Shown: piece after piece, positions 54,123-62,883 of the stretch
How the letters are laid out: every line of letters starts with the position of its first letter
Position numbering within the stretch: the stretch's first letter is position 1
Assembly (NCBI RefSeq): GCF_013385985.1
Contig: NZ_JACAOY010000012.1
Coordinates: forward strand, 350,064-414,063
Source of the DNA: Pseudomonas sp. B6002
Lineage (GTDB): Bacteria; Pseudomonadota; Gammaproteobacteria; Pseudomonadales; Pseudomonadaceae
Direction: 5' to 3'
Length of the DNA stretch: 64,000 bases
The notes under the pieces: model-generated
Databases searched by the model: none
Told to the model about the DNA's origin: nothing
What the model saw: the letters and a program-made list of their open reading frames with translations, nothing else
Position numbers and translations under genes: made by a program

Positions 54123-56338
54123 GGCTTGTCCATCAACGTATCAAGCGGTTGTGAGGGAGTGCGGCGCAGGGCCATACGTAATTCATGCAGGGTGGCGCGG
54201 CACAACGTGAACAGACCGCCGATGCCGATGCCGCCGACTTCGCGCAAGGCGGCCAGCGGCGTATCGGGTTGGCCGGCACCCCAGCTGGCGGCCCAGGTGT
54301 CAGCACGTGAGAACGTCAGGCGCACCAGTTCGCTTTGCTCACGCAGGCTCAATGACTCGAACTGCGCACCAATCTGGGCTCCTTTGCTGAACGCCACTCG
54401 CGCCTGGAACAGGTTGTCCTGGCCGTTGCGCGACAACACCAACTGCACCCGTTCACCTTGGACAATAGAGTGGCCATCATCGAGGATCAGGCCGAAGCCG
54501 TTCTGCGAGAAGTCCTGGGTGATCCCGTGAAGCACGCGACCATCGGAACAGATCACACTCACCGGCAGCTTCGCACTCACACGCGGCTCGGAACGCACTT
54601 GGCGCGTCTCGGAGGCCACGGCCACGGCGGCGCTGGTGATGATGAGGTTGTAGAGGGTCCAGGTCATGTTGATGGCGACGGTGACGGCGGTGTTTTCCGC
54701 GCCGTACACCAGTTGATGCACACCGAAGCCCAGGCCCACCAGGTTCACCACCAGCAACACAAGGTACGGGCGCGCAAGCTTCCAGTCGAAGAACTGCTTG
54801 TCGATGATGCCGCCCTTGTCGGTGACGTTGAAGCCACCGGCCTTGGGATTGACCAGCGCCACCAGTACCGGCGGCAGGATGTACCAGGCCAGTACCGTCT
54901 CGTACACCTCGTTCCAGAACGAGTGGCGGAAACGCCCCTGGATCCGTGAGTTGGTCAGGCTGGAGTGCACCAAGTGCGGCAGCACGTAGGCCACGATCAT
55001 CAGCGCCGAGGCGTGGAAAATCTCGGCGCCGAACACCAGGTAGGCCAGCGGCGCAGTGAGAAACACCAGGCGCGGCAAACCATAGAAGAAGTGCAGCATG
55101 GCGTTGGCGTAGCAGATGCGCTGGCCCCACTTGAGGCCTTTGCCCAGCAGCGGGTTGTCGGTGCGGAAAATCTGCGCCATGCCCCGTGCCCAGCGGATTC
55201 GCTGGTTGATGTGGCGTGACAGGCTTTCGGTGGCCAGGCCCGCGGCTTGCGGGATGGCCAGGTAGGCGGTGTTGTAGCCCAGGCGGTTGAGCTTGAGCGC
55301 CGTGTGGGCGTCTTCGGTCACGGTCTCGACGGCAACGCCGCCGATTTCCAGCAGGGGCTTACGGCGGATCACCGCGCAGGAACCGCAGAAGAAGGTGGCG
55401 TTCCACAGGTCGTTGCCGTCCTGCACCAGGCCGTAGAACAGCTCACCCTCGTTGGGCACGGCGCGGAAGGTGTCGAGGTTCTTCTCGAACGGGTCCGGCG
55501 AGAAGAAGAAGTGCGGCGTTTGCAGCATCGCCAGCTTCGGGTCTTTCAGGAACCAGCCCAGGCTCACCTGCAGGAAGGAGCGCGTCGGCACGTGGTCGGC
55601 GTCGAACAGGGCAACGTATTCGCCGTCGGTGACCTTCAACGCTTCGTTGAGGTTACCGGCCTTGGCGTGGAAGTTGTTGTCGCGGCGGATGTAGTTCACG
55701 CCGATCTTGCGGCAGAAGTCGCGGAAGTCGTCGCGGCGACCGTCGTCCAGCACGTGGACGCGCAGCTTGTCTTTTGGCCAGTCCATCGCCTGGGCGGCGA
55801 AGATGGTCAGTTTGACGATGCTCAGGGCTTCGTTATAGGTGGGGATGAACACGTCGACCGTCGGCCATTCTTCCGGTTCGGTCTTGAGCCACACGGGCTG
55901 GCGGCGCAGGGGCCAGGCGGTTTGCACGTAGCCGAAGATCAGCACGACCATGGCGTAGAACTCGGCCGCCACCAGGCCATAGCCGAAGAACATGTCGACC
56001 CAGGTTTCAAACCCGAGCGTGGAGGTCAGCCGCCAGAAGATGTAGCGCAGCGACGCCACCAGCGACAGCACTACCAGCGCAAGAATCGCCAGGCGCCCCG
56101 GGATCTTGCGCAACACCAGCACCGCCAGGAAGCACACGCCGGCAAACAGGAACTGGCTGTAGAGGTCCAGCGGTGCGGCGATGATGCTCATCAACAGCAG
56201 GGCGCCGAGCACGCCACTGGTGACAACCAGTACCGTACGCAGCGCCGCCGGCCAGCGATTGAAGCGCGCAATGGCGCCATTTAGGCGCTGTTCAGCGCGC
56301 CCTTCGACGAAGGGCGTGGAGGACGTAGTGTCGGTCAT
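54119..56338 (-). CDS. wssB: WssB, cellulose synthase catalytic subunit (BcsA)
   Basis: 739 residues from ATG 56338, overlapping the wssA stop (ATGA). GT2 motifs: DDGRRDD, FDADHVP (DxD), TVTEDAHTA (TED) and QRIRWARG (QxxRW). Eight membrane helices surround the GT domain. The C-terminal PilZ domain has RxxxR in RQVRSEPR and DxSxxG in QDFSQNG, so it should bind c-di-GMP and open the gating loop. It makes beta-1,4-glucan from UDP-glucose. Activity is expected to follow cellular c-di-GMP. Confidence 0.97.
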   Translation of the reverse strand: MTDTTSSTPFVEGRAEQRLNGAIARFNRWPAALRTVLVVTSGVLGALLLMSIIAAPLDLYSQFLFAGVCFLAVLVLRKIPGRLAILALVVLSLVASLRYIFWRLTSTLGFETWVDMFFGYGLVAAEFYAMVVLIFGYVQTAWPLRRQPVWLKTEPEEWPTVDVFIPTYNEALSIVKLTIFAAQAMDWPKDKLRVHVLDDGRRDDFRDFCRKIGVNYIRRDNNFHAKAGNLNEALKVTDGEYVALFDADHVPTRSFLQVSLGWFLKDPKLAMLQTPHFFFSPDPFEKNLDTFRAVPNEGELFYGLVQDGNDLWNATFFCGSCAVIRRKPLLEIGGVAVETVTEDAHTALKLNRLGYNTAYLAIPQAAGLATESLSRHINQRIRWARGMAQIFRTDNPLLGKGLKWGQRICYANAMLHFFYGLPRLVFLTAPLAYLVFGAEIFHASALMIVAYVLPHLVHSSLTNSRIQGRFRHSFWNEVYETVLAWYILPPVLVALVNPKAGGFNVTDKGGIIDKQFFDWKLARPYLVLLVVNLVGLGFGVHQLVYGAENTAVTVAINMTWTLYNLIITSAAVAVASETRQVRSEPRVSAKLPVSVICSDGRVLHGITQDFSQNGFGLILDDGHSIVQGERVQLVLSRNGQDNLFQARVAFSKGAQIGAQFESLSLREQSELVRLTFSRADTWAASWGAGQPDTPLAALREVGGIGIGGLFTLCRATLHELRMALRRTPSQPLDTLMDKP

Positions 56339-57387
56339 GGAAGGTCCGAGTCGATGCGTTCGAGCAAGGCGCGGCACAGGGCGTGGACGTCCTGGCAGCC
56401 GATACTGTTGACGGTAGGGTCGAGGGGGTCACGCCCGTAGGCCTGGGCTTCGCTGAACGAGGGGTCACGGTGCACGGTGCCTAGCAAGGCATCACCCAGG
56501 CGCGTCTTGAACACCTCGGCCATGTCCAGGCTGAAGCGGTGCGCGGCGTCCAACTGGTTGATCACATAGAAGCGTTGTGGCGGGGTTACGCGCTCGAAAG
56601 CGGGCGCGAGCAAAGTGTCAATCTGGGCCAGGGTGCTGAACGACGCCACGTCGGGCTGTACGGCGACCAACACGACGTCAGCCACCGACAGGGCTTGGCT
56701 CAGGTACAGCGAGTTGCCGGCCGGGACATCGATGATCACCGTGTCCTGGCCGTTCAATTTGAGGCTGTCCAAACGTTTGCTCAGCCACTCGGCGTCCTGG
56801 CCGAGCCAGCGGTTCAGGCTCTGCTGTTGGGTGTGGTCGGTGCTACCGAATGCCACCAGGCGGCAGCCGGCAAAACCACGTTCAGGCAGCGCTTCCCAAC
56901 CTTCATTGAGCAGGCTGGTGGCGCCGACGCCGGGCATGTTAAGGCCCAGGCACAAGTGATGGCGCAGGGCGTCTTGAGGGTCGAGGTCCAGGGCCAGCGC
57001 TGGGCGGCCCTGGCGCTGCAAGCCGCTGGCAATGGCTGCCGTCAGGGTGCTGCGGCCAACGCCGCCTTTTACCGAGACCACCACCACAACGGCCGGGCTG
57101 GAAAGCTCCGAGTACACTTCGCCGTCCAGGCCCTCCACCACTTCAGGCGGGTGCAGGTGTTCGGCTTCGCCGTGGTTCAGCTCTTCGAGCAACCGCAGCA
57201 AGGGGGCGGACGGCGCTTCCATGACCGGGGGCATTTGCACAACCGCAGGCGCTTCAACGACTTCCGGGCTTTCCAGGACCTCTACATCGTCCTCGAGGTA
57301 CTCGTGGACAACGTTGATCTCGCGGTAACCATTCGGGTTGGCACCCAGCTTGTTGAATAGTTTTGAAATGTCATCTGCCCGACTCAC
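56335..57387 (-). CDS. wssA: WssA, MinD/BcsQ-like ATPase
   Basis: 350 residues from GTG 57387, preceded by a GGGAGGGG ribosome site. An acidic N-terminal tail of about 100 residues is followed by a ParA/MinD domain. The deviant Walker A is VSVKGGVGRSTLTAA: the signature Lys is kept but the second Lys is Arg. It is the first gene of the wss operon. BcsQ-type proteins localise cellulose synthase in the cell. Confidence 0.92.
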   Translation of the reverse strand: MSRADDISKLFNKLGANPNGYREINVVHEYLEDDVEVLESPEVVEAPAVVQMPPVMEAPSAPLLRLLEELNHGEAEHLHPPEVVEGLDGEVYSELSSPAVVVVVSVKGGVGRSTLTAAIASGLQRQGRPALALDLDPQDALRHHLCLGLNMPGVGATSLLNEGWEALPERGFAGCRLVAFGSTDHTQQQSLNRWLGQDAEWLSKRLDSLKLNGQDTVIIDVPAGNSLYLSQALSVADVVLVAVQPDVASFSTLAQIDTLLAPAFERVTPPQRFYVINQLDAAHRFSLDMAEVFKTRLGDALLGTVHRDPSFSEAQAYGRDPLDPTVNSIGCQDVHALCRALLERIDSDLP

Positions 57388-57425
57388 TCACTGCCCCTCC
57401 CCACCTGGTTTGCGCTTTAAAGGCG

Positions 57426-57453
57426 ATAAAAAGGTCAGCAATGTGCTGACCTT
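57426..57453 (-). terminator. Terminator/attenuator in the wss leader
   Basis: On the minus strand: AAGGTCAGC, loop ACATT, GCTGACCTTTTTAT. A perfect 9-pair stem with a U-run 40-65 bases before wssA in the direction of wss transcription. No leftward gene lies upstream, so it is not the end of another gene. Confidence 0.75.
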
Positions 57454-57507
57454 GAATTCTTCTAGTTATGTGGTGTGGGGCGCATTCTGTGATATCACAT
57501 TGATGGT

Positions 57508-57521
57508 GTCAGTATTTTGAT
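57508..57521. promoter_or_regulatory. Possible FleQ box upstream of wssA
   Basis: GTCAGTATTTTGAT agrees at 11 of 14 places with GTCANTAAATTGAC, the FleQ box known from P. aeruginosa biofilm promoters. It lies about 120 bases before wssA. FleQ is a known c-di-GMP-responsive regulator of wss in related strains. Confidence 0.4.
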
Positions 57522-57972
57522 GCTTTTAGTTCAATTTAATCCGACGAACGGCATGACGCCATTTTTATGACAGTTCTGCGAAGAAAAAGGCATTCGCTGT
57601 TAGAACATGAACTTGCGTTATTTTTTCGCGGAGATTGCTGCCCGAACGGACAACAACGGCGCAAAACTGACATATCCATCAACAAATATTCGGCAGCCCC
57701 ACACTGTCTCGAAAATTTGCCTACACGAAACCGCGATTAAACCTACGATTTATATCGCGCAACAGAATACGGAAACCTCACCCGGATTCAAGGGAAAACC
57801 GGCTGAGCGGTCGACTCAAAATCACCGGCAAAGCCACGGCCCGTGTATCTCTGTGTATGAAGGCCTGGCCCCTATACACAACGAAGCAAAACCCGCGCCG
57901 CCTGACACAGGCCAGATACCTCCCACACCTTTAATAAGCCCACACCCTTATTGAACCCGGAGGATACCCACC

Positions 57973-58197
57973 ATGAACTGGAACACCTTGATCGCCGTCA
58001 GCCTGCTGGCTTTTGCCGTAAACGCACACGCCGACATGAAGCCAAAGCCCGATATACAGCGCGTACTGTCCACCACCGAAACCGTGGGCACAGGTTGCGG
58101 TGTGGTGGATGCACGCATGACCTACCTGGACTCGAAAGGCCAGACCCAGGTACTGGCCTACAAGAAATTTGCGGATAACTGCGGGGATGGAAACTGA
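57973..58197 (+). CDS. DUF2790 small periplasmic protein
   Basis: 74 residues, GGAGG at 57960-57964 and a signal peptide (MNWNTLIAVSLLAFAVNAHA). The mature part TETVGTGCGVVDARMTYLDSKGQTQVLAYKKFADNCGDGN carries two Cys and the VxxGxxVVxARMTYLD pattern of DUF2790, a Pseudomonas-rich family of unknown function. Followed by a terminator. Confidence 0.88.
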   Translation: MNWNTLIAVSLLAFAVNAHADMKPKPDIQRVLSTTETVGTGCGVVDARMTYLDSKGQTQVLAYKKFADNCGDGN

Positions 58198-58207
58198 GAA
58201 GCGCGCC

Positions 58208-58234
58208 AACCGGGCACAGCGGTGCCCGGTTTTA
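58208..58234 (+). terminator. Terminator after the DUF2790 gene
   Basis: AACCGGGCAC, loop AGCG(G), GTGCCCGGTTTTA. A strong stem with a short U-run. Confidence 0.85.
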
Positions 58235-58247
58235 GCGCGAAGGTGAG

Positions 58248-58658
58248 TCAGCCGCGAATGCGGTGTTCGGTAAACGCATAGTCTTCCTGGCAGTCCCCAC
58301 TCGGGCTCGCCGACACACTCACGTAATGCACCGTGTCCGGGTCCACCAGCTTATAGGTGTACAGATCCGGCGTGCGCACACCGTCGGTGCGCAACTCATT
58401 CTTGCCATTGGCCGCCGACCAACTGCCCTGCTCGGTCTGGATCACCTGCGTCTGCTGCGCATCGCGGAAGAAGGTAATGGTGAAACGCCCGTCGGGCCGC
58501 AGGTTGTTGGTCCATGACAGGAACTGGCATTTGTCGGTTTGCGTGCGCAGGCCTTTCCATGTGCCCACCAGGGCGGGGTCGTTGGCAGGCTTATTAGAGG
58601 AGCACGCGCTGAGGGCGGCGGTTAGAAGAAGGAGGGACAGGCACAAAGTCCGTTTCAC
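58248..58658 (-). CDS. Putative lipoprotein
   Basis: 136 residues from GTG 58658 with GGAAG upstream. The lipobox is LSACSS, cleaved before the Cys. The mature part (VGTWKGLRTQTDKCQFLSWTNNLRPDGRFTITFFRDA) looks like a small beta-barrel of lipocalin-like character. No function is known. The in-frame extension to 58724 adds a charged N-terminus that would spoil the signal peptide. Confidence 0.8.
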   Translation of the reverse strand: MKRTLCLSLLLLTAALSACSSNKPANDPALVGTWKGLRTQTDKCQFLSWTNNLRPDGRFTITFFRDAQQTQVIQTEQGSWSAANGKNELRTDGVRTPDLYTYKLVDPDTVHYVSVSASPSGDCQEDYAFTEHRIRG

Positions 58659-58800
58659 GTGAGGCTTCCTTTGATTTGGAGGGGTTGCGCGGCGCTGCTG
58701 AACGCTCTGAGGCGCGGTGTACATCCTAACCTTGCCTGTAGGAAAAAGGGGCGCGAGGGAGAAAAGCTTGGGTTTTGTAAAAATAGTCAGAATTCAGGGG

Positions 58801-58828
58801 TTTACAGAAGCTTGCCAATCGCTATAAT
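58801..58828 (+). promoter_or_regulatory. Sigma-70 promoter of tRNA-Thr
   Basis: TTTACA and TATAAT with a 16-base spacer, followed by the tRNA 14 bases later. Confidence 0.8.
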
Positions 58829-58842
58829 CGTCGCCCTAACAC

Positions 58843-58918
<76 letters not shown>

Positions 58919-58925
58919 TTTAAAA

Positions 58926-58957
58926 ACAAAGGCTTGCAGCGATGCAGGCCTTTTGTT
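58926..58957 (+). terminator. Hairpin after tRNA-Thr
   Basis: AAAGGCTTGCA, loop GCGA, TGCAGGCCTTTTGTTT. The arms pair with one bulge and a U-rich tail follows. Confidence 0.75.
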
Positions 58958-59043
58958 TGCCTGTAATACGTAAAACAGAAGTAACAAGGCGAGCATTTCA
59001 GCTTTTTGCAAAGCATGACGGCTTACTTCAAAAGGAAGTGTTT

Positions 59044-59868
59044 ATGGTCTGGAAGACTTGGGACTGGAAATTCATCGCTACCACTGTGATCGCCATTGCA
59101 GCGTTAATCGTTCCCCAGATAGACCTGTCCTCCCGCTCACTCACCGTCCGTCTTTTGGCCTCGTCGCCTTTGCAGCCTGCCTTAAACATTCAAAATCTTC
59201 AGATCTCGCTGAACGGTCAGAATGTCGAATCGCCATACATCTCAACCCTTGAGCTGGTTAACACCGGATCGAAGCCAGTTACGAGTACAGATTTTGACAG
59301 TACCTTGCAAATTCAAATGGCAAATAGCGCCAAATTGATTAGCGCCGAGATCACGAGTACAACTCCAAAAAACATTCCCGCCCAGGTCGCAACGATCGGG
59401 GATAAAGCGGCCATATCTCCGTATCTATCAAACCCCAAAGATGCCGTAACCATCGCCGTAATCACCTCCGGGCCACGTCCAGAGTTCGAGGTAAGGGCTC
59501 GTATCGTGGGTATAAATGAAGTGGGGTTTGAAGACACCACAGTCAGAAACGGCAGCAGCTATTTGTCATCTCTAATCGGCGTGGTGACGTCGTACGGACT
59601 CCTATTCCTATATTTCCTCTTCGGGCCAATTGCATTCCGCGATAAGCAATTCGCGATCCCACGCGGGCTCGCTTTCTGTATCGCAGCAGCATGTGCTGCT
59701 GGAAGTGTGAAATTGATCAGGATCAGCTTACCTAACGATCTCTTTACGGCCATGCCGTACCCAGAAGCCTGGCCATCCACGGTCGCGATTGTATTTACCG
59801 TGATCGCGGGATTAATGGCGAGCAGGTATTTACGTCGGCAGAAAGAAGCGGGGCGCTTGACGGGGTGA
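59044..59868 (+). CDS. Unknown membrane protein
   Basis: 274 residues from ATG 59044 with AAGGAAG upstream. One N-terminal helix (KFIATTVIAIAALIVPQI), then an extracytoplasmic beta-rich region of about 150 residues (LNIQNLQISLNGQNVESPYISTLELVNTGSKPVTSTDFD). Three C-terminal helices (SYGLLFLYFLFGPIAF, GLAFCIAAACAAG, TVAIVFTVIAGLMASRYL) and a short basic tail follow. I do not recognise the family. It adjoins tRNA-Thr and is isolated, and codon use is less GC-biased than the core, which fits an accessory gene. Confidence 0.65.
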   Translation: MVWKTWDWKFIATTVIAIAALIVPQIDLSSRSLTVRLLASSPLQPALNIQNLQISLNGQNVESPYISTLELVNTGSKPVTSTDFDSTLQIQMANSAKLISAEITSTTPKNIPAQVATIGDKAAISPYLSNPKDAVTIAVITSGPRPEFEVRARIVGINEVGFEDTTVRNGSSYLSSLIGVVTSYGLLFLYFLFGPIAFRDKQFAIPRGLAFCIAAACAAGSVKLIRISLPNDLFTAMPYPEAWPSTVAIVFTVIAGLMASRYLRRQKEAGRLTG

Positions 59869-60707
59869 GCCCTGTAAAAGTACTGCGATGGCGTAGCGCG
59901 AAAGTTAAAAGCCATTTGTGTGAGCACTTCATAAGGAATGCCTTATGCAAGATAAAAAAACTAGGGTTACCCCCTAAAAGCCTGTCAGTTTTGTCAGATT
60001 TATATTCCTATACCCTATGCCCTTGTATTTCACGGAGCCCCTATCCACGGGGGCCTCGGCGCGTTTTGACATAACAAGGAATACCGTAAGTCATTGATTG
60101 ATATCTCTCGAGCACCCTCCTTGCAATCAGTAAGCCCAAGCACTCAACCAAGCCTACCGTTGATATATCTGGGCTTTCGGTGGTGTGTTTACCAACAATC
60201 GCCAAGGTATTACCGTCGCCAAAGGTATGATTACTAGGATTACAAGAGGGTCACATCTTCAAAACCCGCGGAGGTGCACCTGCAAACCCACGAGGATTTA
60301 AACGTCAGTGGTGTGCTTCGTGCATTTGGAGTGAAGGGGAGTAACAAGTCATACCTACATCGCCAACAAACGGGGCAACTGATGGCAACCCATCGAAGCT
60401 CATCTTCCGCTTAAAAAACTAGCGAAACAATTATCCGCCCCCATGAAATTTTATACTTATCAACACAGTAGAGGATATGCACTCGCCTACTGCATTTTAT
60501 AAATCACTCCAACTAAAGGCAAAATCTGGAATAACTATTTAGCTCTTAGCAATTCAATTTAAACATGAAAACATCCTACCATCCGCCTATAAACTTACCT
60601 ACCCCATCCGCAGCCCCTCAGACTTTAACGCTGCAGAACAATCAACACTTTTAGATATAAAACCCTCATAAATCCCTATACGTGCCTACCTCACAGACGA
60701 CAAGAAA
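59869..60707. other. Gene-free AT-rich segment
   Basis: About 840 bases with stop codons in all frames. It holds a short palindrome CATAAGG-AATG-CCTTATG at 59930-59947 and becomes very AT-rich after 60400. No integrase remnant, duplicated tRNA end or tRNA-like sequence is convincing. It may be degraded accessory DNA or hold an RNA. Confidence 0.5.
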
Positions 60708-61262
60708 CTAACTTGAAATAGTATTAATTCTCAATAAACCCGACCTAAATTCTGCCATATTTAGTATATCTGTCGGAAGCAGCTTCAAATAAAATGAATC
60801 GCGGAGATATGTGGAGCACTCCAACAAAACCTGATCATTATCAAAAAACAATACAATCGGCCTAGAGCTATAACGTTCCGAAGACAATAGATATATGCAA
60901 GCCTCAACAAAGCTGAATTGAATTTCGGAAACCTCCTCTCTAGAGCCAATTCCCATACGCCCAAAAAAATCAAAATACTCAATGTCTAACTTTTGAAAAA
61001 AACTAAAGCTTAGTTGACGAGACCCATAAAATACGTCAAGACGAGGAGCCACTCGCAAATCCAAAATACACCCTGGGTCATAGGCGCTAGAAAACTGCAG
61101 GAACGAATTTTTCTTAACCACTTCGCTTTCCTTCATGAAAACCAAAGTATTTCCTACAAACCCTTTACTATGAGTATTCATATTCATAGGCTCATAACTG
61201 GAGTAGCATACCCCCGACTTGATGCCGTACAAGTTAGAAGAGGAATCAAAACTCTTTCTCAT
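60708..61262 (-). CDS. Unrecognised protein coupled to the AvcD-like gene
   Basis: 184 residues. The stop of the upstream AvcD-like gene is one base before this start, and the ribosome site GGAGGG lies inside its last codons, so the two are translationally coupled. The protein has no signal peptide or clear membrane helix. It has alternating strands such as FVGNTLVFMKESEVV and CILDLRVAPRLDVFYGSRQLSFSFFQKLDIEYFDFF, and a hydrophobic C-terminal segment PIVLFFDNDQVLLECS. No catalytic motif or family is recognised. It is AT-rich, like its partner. A helper, sensor or regulator of the deaminase is the natural guess. Confidence 0.7.
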   Translation of the reverse strand: MRKSFDSSSNLYGIKSGVCYSSYEPMNMNTHSKGFVGNTLVFMKESEVVKKNSFLQFSSAYDPGCILDLRVAPRLDVFYGSRQLSFSFFQKLDIEYFDFFGRMGIGSREEVSEIQFSFVEACIYLLSSERYSSRPIVLFFDNDQVLLECSTYLRDSFYLKLLPTDILNMAEFRSGLLRINTISS

Positions 61263-61263
61263 T

Positions 61264-62883
61264 TCATCCCTCCATCATATTTTCAACAAGCTTTTTCTCG
61301 AGAACTTGATAATTCTCACTCAGCAAACCAGGAAACCATTCCGGCTGCCCAAATGTCAATTTCCCTAGATCATTTTTTAGTTTTCTATCTTTCATAAAAG
61401 CTTGGCGATATAGTCGCGGTGCAACACCCGTAAACGCTCTAAACAAAACTTTCGGTGTAGCCTGATGATCAGACGCTTTCACTATTAGTTCGTTATGCGT
61501 AACTATCGCATCACTAGGCGATACCCAGAGCGACTTAGACTTCTCAATAGCATCGCCATGCAAATCAAACGCCAAACTCTTAGGATAAGGTTCAATATAC
61601 TGCACTTCATCAACACCTGCTGAAACTATATGCCGAGCACAATAATGACAGGGGAAAGTTGTAACAAACAGCCTGCTACCTACTGGAGATAGGCTTTGTC
61701 GTGCAGCAGCTAGCAAGGCGTCCATTTCAGCATGCACAGCCCGGCTAAACTCCAAAAGTCGACCAATTCCTGTCTTTTTTAAAATACCCTTCAGAGTTGT
61801 AGGATCCGCATTTTGCAACTCCGGCACAGCACCAATAAGCTCTCCGATAATCTCATCTTGATGCTTATTACTGCTGCAGTATTCATTAGAGTAGGCGCAA
61901 CGGTGATCATTTCGTGGATCTACTTGGAAACCGCCACCATAGACTCCCCCTCCAGCAGCGGGAACTTCATTTTTCCCTGTCGCAAGCAAGTTCCCAGCCT
62001 TGTCCATCAACGCTGCCCCTACTTGTCTCGACAAACAGGCACTGGTCATTTTAGCTCCATACGCATGAAACATTCCAGTTTCGCTGGCAGACGGGCGCAC
62101 AACCTTCCTAAAAGTAAGTATATCTATGAGCCGTCCAAGTTGATCATTAACGTCCCACGCGGGGTTCTCATTTCTATGTAATTCATCTAAAAACCTATCT
62201 TGAGTGTTATCGATAAAATAATCTGCAAGATGGAATGTATCGCTTACTTTCTGCCCGCTATTAGATCCTGAATCCTGATCGCGCTCGATGAATTTATCGA
62301 TCTCCTCACCTGATGAAGAGTTACACTTCCCATCTCTAAGCCGAGAACGTCTTTTTTGGTTCTCGCAAACTACCCCAACGAGACAAAATGCTTCCTGATA
62401 AACACTACGCAACAGAGATACTTCTGCTGGATTTTTTAGCGAATCTAAAATATAAACTCTAAATGGTTTCTCAGTACCACTAGAACTATCGCTTGAAGGT
62501 GCCTTTCTAATACCAACAATTTCTGAAATCAGACTAACAGCAACTCCAGCCGCATCTTTTGACCTAATAGCGTCCCCTGCATCTTGGAGGGATTTAGCCC
62601 GAGACAACTGCGATGCATTATCGATAGTGAAATTTTTAGATTCCGCCCAACTGGCAATTGCGTTACTGGCTTTCAAAACCACAACTTCCGAACTTGGAAT
62701 AGCGTTACTCAGACACTCTTTCAGCGCCGTCGCGATCCAGCTCGTCCCGGAACCGGCAGGCCCCACTACAGCGAAGATCAACTCTCTAGAAACTAAAGAT
62801 CCCAGTAAAGTGCTAGATGTCTGATTGCTGTCGTTTGATGCAACAGGTACGGTGCTCTGAGCAACTGGCATTTTCAATTCCAT
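61264..62883 (-). CDS. avcD: AvcD/dCTP-deaminase-type anti-phage protein
   Basis: 539 residues. An N-terminal P-loop-like domain has GPAGSGTSW (41-49), with Thr where Walker A has Lys. ILDSLKNPAEV (145-155) follows, as in this family. The C-terminal cytidine/deoxycytidylate deaminase domain has the zinc site: HAE at 384-386 (catalytic Glu386) and PCHYC at 411-415. This architecture is that of AvcD and of the dCTP deaminase defence proteins, which destroy dCTP/dCMP pools on phage infection. In Vibrio, AvcD is held inactive by the small RNA AvcI. An alternative start is ATG 62871. The gene is AT-rich and followed by a coupled partner gene. Confidence 0.88.
   Translation of the reverse strand: MELKMPVAQSTVPVASNDSNQTSSTLLGSLVSRELIFAVVGPAGSGTSWIATALKECLSNAIPSSEVVVLKASNAIASWAESKNFTIDNASQLSRAKSLQDAGDAIRSKDAAGVAVSLISEIVGIRKAPSSDSSSGTEKPFRVYILDSLKNPAEVSLLRSVYQEAFCLVGVVCENQKRRSRLRDGKCNSSSGEEIDKFIERDQDSGSNSGQKVSDTFHLADYFIDNTQDRFLDELHRNENPAWDVNDQLGRLIDILTFRKVVRPSASETGMFHAYGAKMTSACLSRQVGAALMDKAGNLLATGKNEVPAAGGGVYGGGFQVDPRNDHRCAYSNEYCSSNKHQDEIIGELIGAVPELQNADPTTLKGILKKTGIGRLLEFSRAVHAEMDALLAAARQSLSPVGSRLFVTTFPCHYCARHIVSAGVDEVQYIEPYPKSLAFDLHGDAIEKSKSLWVSPSDAIVTHNELIVKASDHQATPKVLFRAFTGVAPRLYRQAFMKDRKLKNDLGKLTFGQPEWFPGLLSENYQVLEKKLVENMMEG

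Larger units (their letters stand above)
57388..57972. other. Divergent control region of wss and the DUF2790 gene
   Basis: 585 bases, AT-rich near 57470-57560. It contains the wss leader hairpin, a FleQ-like box and no convincing gene. A frame at 57607-57954 has atypical codon use and no ribosome site. Confidence 0.5.

Noticed and set aside
52041-54530. An 829-codon plus-strand frame opposite wssC
   Set aside because: Antisense shadow; wssC and wssB are well supported on the minus strand.
57607-57954. A 115-codon frame upstream of the DUF2790 gene
   Set aside because: Atypical codon use, no Shine-Dalgarno and no domain; it lies in the wss control region.
60225-60260. A weak resemblance to the tRNA-Thr anticodon arm as an attachment-site remnant
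   Set aside because: Only about nine bases agree and the arm cannot fold as part of a tRNA.
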